IMG/VR virus record: IMGVR_UViG_3300017727_000106
Coordinates: 1-29,106 of that record
Length of the DNA stretch: 29,106 nt
Reading direction: 5' to 3' (one strand)
Origin: a virus
Below the pieces are notes generated by a model. The model did not search any database. It was not told where the DNA came from and worked only from the letters and a program-made list of their open reading frames with translations. A program made the position numbers and the translations under genes. Shown in pieces: positions 6,831-13,356 of the stretch. Numbering within the stretch: the stretch's first letter is position 1; each line of letters opens with the position of its first letter.

Positions 6831-7315
6831 ATAATAAACTAATTAAGAAAATAGAGAACTTTATTTTGTATATAGGTAGAGAGTATAAGGTAGTCGAATT
6901 AGAAGACTTTAAACAGGATATTTTTATACTACTACTAAACAAAGGTGAGAACTTTATTATACAATTAGACAGCGAAAACTCAATTAAGAAATACGTTTAT
7001 AAATTATGTATATTTCAGATAATAAGTGAAAGAGGACATTATAGAACTAAATACTATATCCCTAGTCACTTTAGCAGCTTAGAAGACATAGAAACTTATT
7101 CAAATAGTTGTTTTAAAGATGAGGTTTTAAATGATCTTATTAACTCTTTAGATGGCTTAGATAAGATTATGTTAGAACATTTATTACTTTGCTCTGGCAA
7201 TAAGCAGTGCCTAGCTAAAAAAACTAACATTCATCAAAACACAATTCAATATAAATTTAAAGAATTAGCAAATAAAATAAAATTAAACTGGTCACTAAAT
7301 GAATTCTATACTTAA
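6827..7315 (+). CDS. Sigma-70-like / two-helix regulator
   Basis: A 162-residue protein starting at TTG 6827, which overlaps the previous TGA (TTGA); no ATG is available near the beginning. The first half has an ELEDFKQDIFILLL segment (about residues 24-37) resembling sigma region 2.1. A C-terminal block, LDGLDKIMLEHLLLCSGNKQ then CLAKKTNIHQNTIQYKFKEL (about 108-147), resembles a region 4 helix-turn-helix. Proteins of this shape in Bacteroidota phages are often divergent ECF-like sigma factors that switch on late genes. Two copies of a non-standard promoter-like motif lie upstream of the structural operons, which fits. The core-polymerase contacts are weakly conserved, so a plain helix-turn-helix regulator is an alternative. 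Confidence 0.5.
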   Translation: MNNKLIKKIENFILYIGREYKVVELEDFKQDIFILLLNKGENFIIQLDSENSIKKYVYKLCIFQIISERGHYRTKYYIPSHFSSLEDIETYSNSCFKDEVLNDLINSLDGLDKIMLEHLLLCSGNKQCLAKKTNIHQNTIQYKFKELANKIKLNWSLNEFYT

Positions 7316-7514
7316 CACCTTAATAATAATATCACTAGCCACTACCTGGGTAGATTACGCTAGACCAATATTAAATAAATTAGACTATAAACCCTTTAAC
7401 TGTAGCTTTTGTCTTAGCTTTTGGATTAGTTTAATAACTTTTTTTATAACTTTAGACCCTTTAATATTGACAACTCCGTTAATTTTACGTATTATAGAAA
7501 GACGATTATTATGA
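7299..7514 (+). CDS. Small membrane protein with CSFCLSFW motif (DUF1360-like)
   Basis: A 71-residue protein with a hydrophobic N-terminal helix (ILNTLIIISLATTWV), a short polar loop ending NCSFCLSFW (about residues 34-42), and a second hydrophobic stretch (ISLITFFITLDPLILTTPLI). The Cys-x-x-Cys-x-x-Phe-Trp pattern before a membrane helix is seen in DUF1360-type small membrane proteins. It overlaps the sigma-like gene by 17 bases and the next gene by 4. Function is unknown. Confidence 0.5.
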   Translation: MNSILNTLIIISLATTWVDYARPILNKLDYKPFNCSFCLSFWISLITFFITLDPLILTTPLILRIIERRLL

Positions 7515-7777
7515 CAATAGAGCAAGTAATAAAAGAATATGACAAAGTAAAAGCGTTTCCTAGTAGGGTAGATATATCTTTTCTTAGAAATAATTTTGAT
7601 CCTATAATAAAAGAAAACTTTCCAGACGTTAGGATTAGTTGGGCCTGCAATAGTTGTGTTAAAAACCAAATGAGTCTACTATTAAGCTGGTTAACTACTA
7701 AAGAAACTAAAGAAGCTGAAGCTGTTAAAAAGAAAAGGAATGTCAAAAAAAAGAGAACACCCAAAAGAAAAAGTTAG
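7511..7777 (+). CDS. Hypothetical protein with basic C-terminus
   Basis: An 88-residue protein. The first 60 residues appear folded (TIEQVIKEYDKVKAFPSRVD, then ISWACNSCVKNQMSLLLSWL). The C-terminus is a dense Lys/Arg tail (KKKRNVKKKRTPKRKS) that could bind nucleic acid. The CNSC pair is a possible metal or disulfide site. No family is recognised. It starts in an ATGA overlap with the membrane protein gene, and its basic tail is encoded by the 38 bases that overlap the next gene. Confidence 0.5.
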   Translation: MTIEQVIKEYDKVKAFPSRVDISFLRNNFDPIIKENFPDVRISWACNSCVKNQMSLLLSWLTTKETKEAEAVKKKRNVKKKRTPKRKS

Positions 7778-7961
7778 CTATGGCTACTTTATAGATGAGG
7801 ACGGACTCTTCTATTATAGTGAAATAGACGGAGAGGTCTATCAGTGTTTTGATATAAACGGAGTAGCCTCAGCGACTTATGAATTTGGAATAGATTACAA
7901 TGTATTAGAATTAGCTTATATTTATGAGAATGATAGACCCAATGATGACGAAATTTATTAA
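7740..7961 (+). CDS. Acidic hypothetical protein (73 aa)
   Basis: A 73-residue protein with a short basic N-terminus (MSKKREHPKEK) and an acidic, tyrosine-rich remainder (YGYFIDEDGLFYYSEIDGEV, then IYENDRPNDDEIY). No other ATG lies in frame, so the start appears to be inside the previous gene. Composition recalls small acidic phage proteins that mimic DNA, but this is only a compositional remark. Function is unknown. Confidence 0.45.
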   Translation: MSKKREHPKEKVSYGYFIDEDGLFYYSEIDGEVYQCFDINGVASATYEFGIDYNVLELAYIYENDRPNDDEIY

Positions 7962-8109
7962 TGAGACAATGAAAAGAAGACTAACATATAACGGAAAGAG
8001 AGTTTATATTAAATCTTTAGACACTAAAAAAGCTATAGTCAGCTATACTAAGGAGGGTAACTATAAACAATTTAAAGTTAATATTAAGGACCTAGTAGAC
8101 TTTAAATGA
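7924..8109 (+). CDS. Small beta-rich hypothetical protein (start uncertain)
   Basis: Up to 61 residues. The core RLTYNGKRVYIKSLDTKKAI, followed by VSYTKEGNYKQFKV, reads like a small SH3-type beta barrel. In-frame ATGs occur at 7924, 7942, 7945 and 7969. The last begins MKRRLTYNGKRVY, 8 bases after the previous stop, and is the most economical; the first would overlap the previous gene by 38 bases. It ends in an ATGA overlap with the next gene. No function is assigned. Confidence 0.45.
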   Translation: MRMIDPMMTKFINETMKRRLTYNGKRVYIKSLDTKKAIVSYTKEGNYKQFKVNIKDLVDFK

Positions 8110-8402
8110 AACTAACACCTAAAGAAATAAAAGAACAAAAAGCCTTATATGGTAGTGAGGCGGTGAACTACTTTGTTCGCTTTATGGATATGAAAAAAAG
8201 ACTTAAAACACTACCCGAGTATTTTATTAAAGAAGTGATTAAGAACAGTGACGATATACGATCTAATAACAATACTGGAGGAGGAAGTAGTAGAGCATAC
8301 AAAAGGAAACTTCAAAACATCCTTTCAAATAGAGCAATTAAAATTGATAGCAGAAAGGGAAGTGATTCCAAACTGGGTGAGGGAACTAATAAAGAAGTAT
8401 GA
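8106..8402 (+). CDS. Hypothetical protein upstream of small terminase
   Basis: A 98-residue protein starting MKLTPKEIKEQKALYGSEAV and continuing YFVRFMDMKKRLKTLPEYFI. After residue about 57 it turns into a Gly/Ser/Lys-rich, low-complexity tail (NNNTGGGSSRAYKRKL onward). Its stop overlaps the small terminase ATG (ATGA). In the +1 frame over the tail region lies a much more protein-like reading frame (8248-8421), so part of this tail may be non-native or the region may be dual-coding. The first 55 residues look authentic; function is unknown. Confidence 0.5.
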   Translation: MKLTPKEIKEQKALYGSEAVNYFVRFMDMKKRLKTLPEYFIKEVIKNSDDIRSNNNTGGGSSRAYKRKLQNILSNRAIKIDSRKGSDSKLGEGTNKEV

Positions 8403-8421
8403 CAAAAAAGCTAACACCTAA
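8248..8421 (+). CDS. Overlapping +1-frame ORF before small terminase (57 aa, GTG start)
   Basis: In the +1 frame relative to the 8106 gene, GTG 8248 opens a 57-residue frame ending at TAA 8419-8421. It encodes TIYDLITILEEEVVEHTKGN, then FKTSFQIEQLKLIAEREVIP, then NWVRELIKKYDKK. This is an amphipathic, Glu/Leu/Ile-patterned sequence that looks like a real helical domain, more so than the overlapping tail of the 8106 frame. The frame is open upstream only to 8239 (stop 8236-8238). It may be an independent gene started at GTG, or the product of a frameshift from 8106. It overlaps the small terminase by 23 bases. Against it, its third-position GC is higher than typical here. Confidence 0.35.
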   Translation: MTIYDLITILEEEVVEHTKGNFKTSFQIEQLKLIAEREVIPNWVRELIKKYDKKANT

Positions 8422-8869
8422 ACAGAGAAAATTTGCTGAGGAGTATATTAATACTGGTAACGCTTCGGAGGCTTATAGGAGGGCTTATGATGTTTTAGAA
8501 ACTACTAGTAATGATGTTATAAAAGTAAAGGCTAGTGAACTTCTTAAAAATGGTAACATAGCGGTAACGGTCAATGAGTTACAAAAAAAAGAAGCTGAGT
8601 CTTTCCAAATAACTAGAAAGGAAGTAGCAGAGGGTTATTTTAAAATGATTAAATCTTGGGAGTATCTAATGGACCTAGCAGCAAAAGAAAACCTAACTAA
8701 AGATCAGAAAGCTAAATTTTATTTGTTAAAAGAAATGGTCAAAGGAAGTGACTATAGAGGAGCTTATGATTCTATAGCTAAGATGTTTGGTTTAAACGCT
8801 CCAGACAAACAGGAAATAGAGTCTACAGTCCATAATATCAATATTAATATAAAGCGTGGAAGCGACTGA
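8399..8869 (+). CDS. terS: Terminase small subunit (Terminase_2 type)
   Basis: A 156-residue protein that opens with KLTPKQRKFAEEYINTGNAS (residues 4-23) then EAYRRAY, the hallmark helix-turn-helix of Terminase_2-type small subunits. A helical oligomerisation region follows (ASELLKNGNIAVTVNELQKK) and a C-terminal tail ends NININIKRGSD. It should bind the phage packaging site and load the large subunit. It overlaps the large subunit gene by 14 bases. Length is usual for the family. Confidence 0.9.
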   Translation: MTKKLTPKQRKFAEEYINTGNASEAYRRAYDVLETTSNDVIKVKASELLKNGNIAVTVNELQKKEAESFQITRKEVAEGYFKMIKSWEYLMDLAAKENLTKDQKAKFYLLKEMVKGSDYRGAYDSIAKMFGLNAPDKQEIESTVHNININIKRGSD

Positions 8870-10034
8870 AATCTTCGAGCGTAACTACGATTCTAAGGCT
8901 AAGATAGTAATCAATAGAGGAGGTACTAGGAGCAGTAAGACCTGGAGTCTTAACCAGCTTTGTGCTTTGTGGTTAATTAGTGGTAATTATGGTGATGGTA
9001 ACTATATTAGTGAGGGCGTTTGGACTACTGTAAGAAAGTATAGAACTAATTTAGATGGTACTGTTATAAGAGACTTTGAGGACATTCTAAAAGCAGAGGG
9101 CTGGTATAGTGGGGTAGATCACAACAAAACTAAAAAGCAATACAGATACGGAAAGAGACTAGTAGAGTTTATAGGTGCTGACGATGAGCAGAAACTTAGA
9201 GGAGCTAAAAGAAATATATTATACTGTAATGAGGCTAACGAATTAGAATACAAACAGGAGTTTTTCCAGTTACTAATGAGAACTGAGAATAAGATATTCT
9301 TAGACTTTAATCCAGACGATGAGCAGATATGGATTAACCAGGAGCTAGAAATAAAGCGTTCTAACGAGGTCGGAGACGTAGAGGTAATAGTAAGCAACTA
9401 TAAAAATAATTCTTTTCTACCTAAGTCATTAATTAAAGAAATAGAATACCTACAGCAAACAGATAAAGAGTTTTGGAAGATATATGGATTAGGAGAGTAT
9501 GGTAATATTAGCGGTCTAGTCTATGAGAATGTTAAGTATATCGATACTATGCCAGACTGTAAGCTAGTATCTTATGGGTTAGACTTTGGATATAGTATAG
9601 ACCCCTCAGCTTGTGTAGCTGTATACAGAAAGGATGACGAGCTATATTTAAAAGAGATTATCTACGAAAGAGAATTAACTAACCAGGACCTAGCAGAAAG
9701 ACTAAGACCTATTATAGGTAGAGATGAGGTTATTTGTGATAGTGCAGAGCCTAAAAGTATTGAGGAGATATATAGACTAGGATTAAACGCAAAGCCAGCA
9801 ACTAAGGGTAGAGACAGTATATTAAACGGAATAGACATTCTTAAACGTTTTAAAATAAACGTAGTAAATAGTAGCAACCTTAGAAAAGAGTTTAGAATGT
9901 ATAAATGGGCTACTGACAAAAACGGAAATAGTCTTCAGAAACCAATAGGAGCAGATCACTTATTAGACGCTTTGAGATACGTTGCTTTGATACATTTAAA
10001 ACAAAATAATAAAGGATGGTATTCAATTAGATAA
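8856..10034 (+). CDS. terL: Terminase large subunit (packaging ATPase and nuclease)
   Basis: A 392-residue packaging motor of the Terminase_3 / PBSX type. The GTG start at 8856 overlaps the small subunit. The ATPase domain shows Walker A RGGTRSSKT (residues 21-29), Walker B ILYCNEANE (121-129, with the catalytic Glu) and FLDFNPDDE (148-156, motif III). The RNase-H-like nuclease domain shows SYGLDFGYS (Asp243), VICDSAEPK (Asp295) and ADHLLDALRY (Asp367/Asp371). All expected metal ligands are present, so it should be active. It is followed by an intrinsic terminator and a non-coding gap, and the portal gene, usually next, lies 12 kb downstream. Confidence 0.93.
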   Translation: MEATEIFERNYDSKAKIVINRGGTRSSKTWSLNQLCALWLISGNYGDGNYISEGVWTTVRKYRTNLDGTVIRDFEDILKAEGWYSGVDHNKTKKQYRYGKRLVEFIGADDEQKLRGAKRNILYCNEANELEYKQEFFQLLMRTENKIFLDFNPDDEQIWINQELEIKRSNEVGDVEVIVSNYKNNSFLPKSLIKEIEYLQQTDKEFWKIYGLGEYGNISGLVYENVKYIDTMPDCKLVSYGLDFGYSIDPSACVAVYRKDDELYLKEIIYERELTNQDLAERLRPIIGRDEVICDSAEPKSIEEIYRLGLNAKPATKGRDSILNGIDILKRFKINVVNSSNLRKEFRMYKWATDKNGNSLQKPIGADHLLDALRYVALIHLKQNNKGWYSIR

Positions 10035-10091
10035 TTTAGTATATTTACAAAGTATTTTTTTAGTCAAAAAATCACATCAAATAAAATGGGT

Positions 10092-10135
10092 AGAGGAGGT
10101 AGTCGGCAAAAGAGCGTTGCTTCCTCTTTTTTTTT
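10092..10135 (+). terminator. Rho-independent terminator after terL
   Basis: Left arm AGAGGAGGTAGT (10092-10103), 12-base loop, right arm GTTGCTTCCTCT (10116-10127). The arms pair over 12 positions, 4 of them G-U wobbles, and a run of T continues to 10135. It lies 58 bases after the large terminase stop and would end the early/packaging transcript. Confidence 0.75.
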
Positions 10136-10151
10136 ACAGAGGAAAATAGAC

Positions 10152-10193
10152 CAAATGCTGAGCAAATGGTAAGCAAATGCTGAGCAAATGGGG
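10152..10193 (+). repeat. Iteron-like array, CAAATG every 11 bp
   Basis: CAAATG occurs at 10152, 10163, 10174 and 10185, exactly 11 bp apart. Units 1 and 3 are CAAATGCTGAG, unit 2 is CAAATGGTAAG, and unit 4 is CAAATGGGG. As a result an 18-base block (10152-10169) is repeated perfectly at 10174-10191. An 11-bp period puts each copy on the same DNA face, as in iterons or cooperative operator sites. It lies in a non-coding gap. Candidate roles are replication origin, packaging site or regulator binding; the sequence alone cannot choose. Confidence 0.55.
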
Positions 10194-10207
10194 TTATATA
10201 AGATAAG

Positions 10208-10230
10208 AAAAGATAAGATATATATCTTTT
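10208..10230. repeat. A/T-rich palindrome
   Basis: AAGATATATATCTT (10215-10228) is a perfect 14-bp palindrome. It sits inside a larger hairpin option with AAAAGAT (10208-10214) pairing ATCTTTT (10224-10230). AGATAAG also repeats at 10201 and 10211, 10 bp apart. Such sites can be duplex-unwinding or protein-binding elements next to iterons, but A/T richness makes chance palindromes likely. Confidence 0.35.
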
Positions 10231-10430
10231 CGTTATATTTTAACTTAAAAACTAGCATAATTAAAATAAGAACCTTTAAGCAACTTAAAAACCTCATCCT
10301 ATACAAATACACTAGAAAAGTATTTAAGTGTCTTAAAACTAATCTAAATAGTGTTTATGGACTTATTGAGTTGTTTTATTTAGTTAGTGTTTAATTAATT
10401 ACTATTTAAGTGAAATAAATTTTAGTGACT

Positions 10431-10461
10431 TTTGTTATAATTAAATAATTTGTTATATATA
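10431..10461 (+). promoter_or_regulatory. Promoter-like bipartite motif before tail operon
   Basis: TTTGTTATAA (10431-10440), then TTTGTTATATATA (10449-10461), five bases before ATG 10467. The downstream 13-mer recurs exactly at 19308-19320 before the scaffold/capsid genes, where an ATTGTGATA half lies upstream at similar spacing. The arrangement is shorter than the Bacteroidota housekeeping promoter (TTG, 17-23 bases, TAnnTTTG). It may therefore be a phage-specific late promoter or an activator site. Confidence 0.5.
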
Positions 10462-10466
10462 GAAAT

Positions 10467-11111
10467 ATGGAAATCACAATCCCGACAAAGTGGGAAGACA
10501 TAACGATAGGTAAATACATAAACCTAAGACCAGTACTAAACTCTGAACTAAGTCCAATAGAAAGAGTAGTAAACATACTAGCAGTATTAACTGGCCAGAA
10601 AAAAGAGGTAATTAAAAATATTAGTCTAGACCAGTATAAGACTATTAAAGAAAAAATGTCATTCCTAGAAACTGAACTTCCTAAACAACTAAAAGACAGG
10701 AAATTTAAAATAGGAGGTAAATGGTATAAGTTTGAAGTCAAAGCACAAAACTTAATTTTTGGGGAATATATAAACACTATGGAGATTCTACAAAGTGCTA
10801 AGGATGACCAGGAGGCTATATTTAATAACCTTCATAGAATACTAACTACTATTTGTAGACCAATAGAAAAGAAGTTCCTTAGATGGAAGGATATTAAGGT
10901 AGACGGTGAACTATTAAGAGAGACCCAGGAAAACTTTTTTAACAATATGCCAATGACAATAGCTTATCCGATAGGTGTTTTTTTTTACACTCACTCGGAG
11001 AGCTTAACGGAAACTATAAAAATCTGTTTGATGGAGGAAGCTCAGAGACTGAAGAGGGAAGCGGAGACAGAGATAGCTTCAATAAAAGATGGGGATGGTG
11101 GCAAACACTAG
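10467..11111 (+). CDS. Tail assembly chaperone, zero-frame product (G-like)
   Basis: A 214-residue protein starting MEITIPTKWEDITIGKYINL, with helical and small beta segments. It is called a tail assembly chaperone because a slippery run T-TTT-TTT (10979-10985) lies in frame at residue about 173, and because the -1 frame beyond it encodes a second conserved-looking domain with no start codon of its own. Without frameshifting, translation continues 41 residues (ending KDGDGGKH). The chaperone normally coats the tape measure during tail polymerisation. Here the tape measure gene is separated by four genes, which is unusual. Confidence 0.7.
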   Translation: MEITIPTKWEDITIGKYINLRPVLNSELSPIERVVNILAVLTGQKKEVIKNISLDQYKTIKEKMSFLETELPKQLKDRKFKIGGKWYKFEVKAQNLIFGEYINTMEILQSAKDDQEAIFNNLHRILTTICRPIEKKFLRWKDIKVDGELLRETQENFFNNMPMTIAYPIGVFFYTHSESLTETIKICLMEEAQRLKREAETEIASIKDGDGGKH

Positions 11112-11263
11112 ACAACCTGACAAATAGTAGAATTGACAAATGGGATATAGTACTAGACTGGAATATTATTAAGGCTTTAAATATAGTAGCCTATTATAGT
11201 GATAAACAAAAAATGCAGATGCAAATACAAAAGGATCATATGCAAAAAATAAAAAGAAGGTGA
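10467..11263 (+). CDS. Tail assembly chaperone, -1 frameshift fusion (GT-like)
   Basis: Slipping back one base at 10979-10985 joins the first 173 residues to a 92-residue extension in the -1 frame, giving about 265 residues. The extension ends at TGA 11261-11263. After an acidic Gly/Ser linker (GGSSETEEGSGDRD) it has WGWWQTLDNLTNSRIDKWDI followed by NIIKALNIVAYYSDKQKMQM, a pattern typical of the T part of phage tail chaperones. The -1 frame is closed by a stop at 10940-10942 and contains no ATG, GTG or TTG until about 11210, so it can be made only by frameshifting. The fusion product is expected as a minor species that recruits tape measure to tail tube. Confidence 0.75.
10979..10985 (+). promoter_or_regulatory. 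Programmed -1 ribosomal frameshift site
   Basis: Heptamer T TTT TTT, correctly phased to the zero frame (GTT TTT TTT TAC), within a run of nine T (10978-10986). A possible downstream stimulator is a GAGCTT (11000-11005) / AAGCTC (11038-11043) stem, 14 bases after the heptamer; that pairing is weak evidence. The heptamer itself is a canonical slippery sequence. Confidence 0.75.
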
Positions 11264-11850
11264 GTGATCAATTAGATATATTTGGCTTTGATGTTAACCA
11301 ACTAGAAGAGGTTAAAATAGATAACCCTAGTACACTAGCTGAGGTGTTTAATAATATTGCTGCGGATATGGTTTTCTGTTTAAAGCAGTCAGTCCAAAAA
11401 GAGAAGCTGACTTATAAAGGTGGGTTATTAGAATCTATTAAAATGCCAGTTAAAATGTTTGGTTTTAGAATGGTGGCTACTTTGTTTTTAGCTGACTACT
11501 ACGACTATCTTAATAAAGGTGTTAAAGGTATTGGAGGCACTAGAAAAACTGAGAACGGTAAATATATTACAGGACCTATGAAAGCCTGGGAGATTAAAGC
11601 TCCAGAAAGTCCTTATCAATTTAAGAAAGGTCCTAGCGTTAGTCACATTAGACAGTGGGCTAAAAGTAAGGGCTTAAATGAATACGCTGTTAGAACGTCA
11701 ATAGCCCACAAAGGAATTAGACCTAGATACTTTTTTGACAATTGTATGAAAGAGACTTTTTATGGTGAGACATTTAACAGATTTAAAACAGACATAAGAG
11801 TAGTGTCTGGAGAGAGAATAGCAAAAGGATTAAAAGAAATATTAGAATAA
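11260..11850 (+). CDS. Putative head-tail / tail completion protein (HK97 gp10-like)
   Basis: A 196-residue protein starting at GTG 11260, overlapping the end of the frameshift product by 4 bases. Features are LADYYDYLNKGVKGIGGTRK (mid-protein) and PYQFKKGPSVSHIRQWAKSK. The C-terminal part, with IRPRYFFDNCM, resembles the A/I-RPFL...A motif of HK97 gp10-like neck/tail completion proteins. Expected role is finishing or joining the tail end, or a minor tail part. Family placement is by resemblance only; it lies directly between the chaperone and large tail proteins. Confidence 0.5.
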   Translation: MSDQLDIFGFDVNQLEEVKIDNPSTLAEVFNNIAADMVFCLKQSVQKEKLTYKGGLLESIKMPVKMFGFRMVATLFLADYYDYLNKGVKGIGGTRKTENGKYITGPMKAWEIKAPESPYQFKKGPSVSHIRQWAKSKGLNEYAVRTSIAHKGIRPRYFFDNCMKETFYGETFNRFKTDIRVVSGERIAKGLKEILE

Positions 11851-11851
11851 A

Positions 11852-13240
11852 ATGGCTTTACATATTAAACACTATCCAGAAGACTATAGGACTGTATATA
11901 ATCCTATTGAGACTGTATTATTTGAAACTAACACAACCCCTAGAGGTTATACTGGTTTTGCTTACTTAATTGACGTTTATAGGGGAAGTGCAGCCGCAGC
12001 TAATTTAATAGGTCGTTTAAAAGTGCCACCTACTACAGATGGTTATGGTAGATTTGATTTGTCTGGTATAATGGAAAGTTATTTATCTAGTAGTTTAGGA
12101 ACATTAAACGGTTCTAATATTAATGAATATACTGTAGCTTCTAATAATTATGAGTCTTTTGTAATGAAATACGGCTGGCTACATTATAATGGTGGCACTG
12201 TGACTATTGATATGGACCAGACAGTTACGCTTCCAGACTCATCTACAGACTCATCCACTAGCTTAATAACTTTAAATGGTAGCCTACCAAACTATAGAAG
12301 AGATATAGTCAATTTTTATGACTGGCAAACTACCAACTATTATTCTAAATATATACCAGCTTATCTACCTTTAATTGAACTTTTTAATACTAAGAAATTT
12401 TTAACTAATTCACCTAACTATTTAGGGACTTATGACTCTACTTATAAACCTACTAGCTTTAGTGATAAAAACCAAAAGGTAAGATTAAGCGATGAGGGTT
12501 ATATATATTGCTTAGCTAGTACTGACATTAAATATGTTAATTATGTTATAAAAGACGGCTCTAGTATTTCTGTTAAAAGATTTTCTGTAGGTAGTATAGT
12601 TTCATCAATAAAAGAAATACAAATCCCTTCAGCTCCAGCTACTATTAACGCTATTGACCCTAGTAATCTTCAGAGTGGCTCACAACCTATAATAACTAGT
12701 ACTACTACAGACTACTCTATTTACTTAAGTAAAACTAGTCTCACTGAATATATGACTGAATACTTTAGTTTTAAGTTAGATACTGACTGTAGATATGAAA
12801 CTAGAAGACTAGAATTTTTAAATAGTTTAGGGGGTTTTGATTATTATAATTTTACTAAGGTGTCTAGACATAGTGAAGATATAGAAAGAAAATTTTTAAA
12901 AGCTAATCCTAGTGACTTAAACACCTCTTCAGGTGCTATAGAATATTCTATTAGTAATAGGGAAAAGATACAATACTATACTAAGTCTAGTAGTAAGATG
13001 AAACTTAACTCAGATTGGGTAGACGCTAAAACCTTTAACTGGCTCTTAGAACTTATAGAAAGTCCAGAGGTTTATTTATTAGATGACTATACAACACCTA
13101 CAGGAACTACTGAAGTAAGACGAATTCCAATAAAAAACATAGAGGGCAACTGGGAAGAGAAAATTAGCAGTACAGATAATATATTTAATTTAAGTATAGA
13201 CTTAGAGTTTAGTATGGATAACTATAGACAAAGATTTTAA
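11852..13240 (+). CDS. Tail structural protein (baseplate/minor tail candidate)
   Basis: A 462-residue beta-rich protein, full of Ser/Thr/Tyr, without enzymatic motifs. An early segment is GYTGFAYLIDVYRG, and at about residue 318 a distinctive segment RLEFLNSLGGFDYYNF occurs, which I recognise as a recurring motif of tail proteins in Bacteroidota phages. The C-terminus SIDLEFSMDNYRQRF is also strand-like. It is placed between the completion protein and a 990-residue tail protein, so it is probably part of the tail tip or baseplate. The ATG lies one base after the previous stop. The exact tail position is inferred. Confidence 0.6.
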   Translation: MALHIKHYPEDYRTVYNPIETVLFETNTTPRGYTGFAYLIDVYRGSAAAANLIGRLKVPPTTDGYGRFDLSGIMESYLSSSLGTLNGSNINEYTVASNNYESFVMKYGWLHYNGGTVTIDMDQTVTLPDSSTDSSTSLITLNGSLPNYRRDIVNFYDWQTTNYYSKYIPAYLPLIELFNTKKFLTNSPNYLGTYDSTYKPTSFSDKNQKVRLSDEGYIYCLASTDIKYVNYVIKDGSSISVKRFSVGSIVSSIKEIQIPSAPATINAIDPSNLQSGSQPIITSTTTDYSIYLSKTSLTEYMTEYFSFKLDTDCRYETRRLEFLNSLGGFDYYNFTKVSRHSEDIERKFLKANPSDLNTSSGAIEYSISNREKIQYYTKSSSKMKLNSDWVDAKTFNWLLELIESPEVYLLDDYTTPTGTTEVRRIPIKNIEGNWEEKISSTDNIFNLSIDLEFSMDNYRQRF

Positions 13241-13242
13241 TT

Positions 13243-13356
13243 ATGGAAAACAAAGAAACTGAATTTGAGAAAATGTTAAGGGAATTGGAAAAAATGCCAG
13301 TACCTGAGAGAACCTGTAGTATAGATGACGAAAACTGTGAAAGCTGTAGCGGATAA
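13243..13356 (+). CDS. Cysteine-containing micro-protein (37 aa)
   Basis: ATG 13243 lies two bases after the tail gene stop, and TAA 13354-13356 overlaps the next ATG (TAATG). The peptide starts MENKETEFEKMLRELEKMPV (acidic helix) and ends CSIDDENCESCSG, with three cysteines spaced for possible metal or disulfide binding. Coupling on both sides supports a real gene. It may be a small tail assembly factor or regulator; no family is recognised. Confidence 0.5.
   Translation: MENKETEFEKMLRELEKMPVPERTCSIDDENCESCSG

Larger units (their letters stand above)
10035..10466 (+). other. Non-coding gap between terminase and tail operon
   Basis: About 430 very A/T-rich bases with no convincing gene. From left to right it holds an A/T-only hairpin (ATTTTTT / AAAAAAT, 10054-10072), an intrinsic terminator (10092-10135), an 11-bp-period CAAATG array (10152-10193), and an A/T palindrome region (10208-10230). 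Two copies of AACTTAAAAAC follow (10242-10252 and 10282-10292), and a promoter-like bipartite motif (10431-10461) sits just before the tail chaperone gene. Short frames here (for example 10086-10172, ending LSKW) coincide with the hairpin and repeats and are not accepted as genes. It looks like an operon boundary with control or origin-like sites. Confidence 0.6.

Noticed and set aside
10086-10172. 28-codon ORF starting ATGGGTAGAGGAGG
   Set aside because: Coincides with the terminator hairpin and the first repeats; more likely non-coding.
10152-10193. CRISPR-like array
   Set aside because: Units are only 11 bp apart with no spacers; this is an iteron-type repeat.
10188-10394. 68-codon + strand ORF in the gap
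   Set aside because: Low-complexity Lys/Ile/Leu/Tyr peptide from A/T-rich DNA, starts within the iteron array, no coupling with neighbours and no family resemblance.
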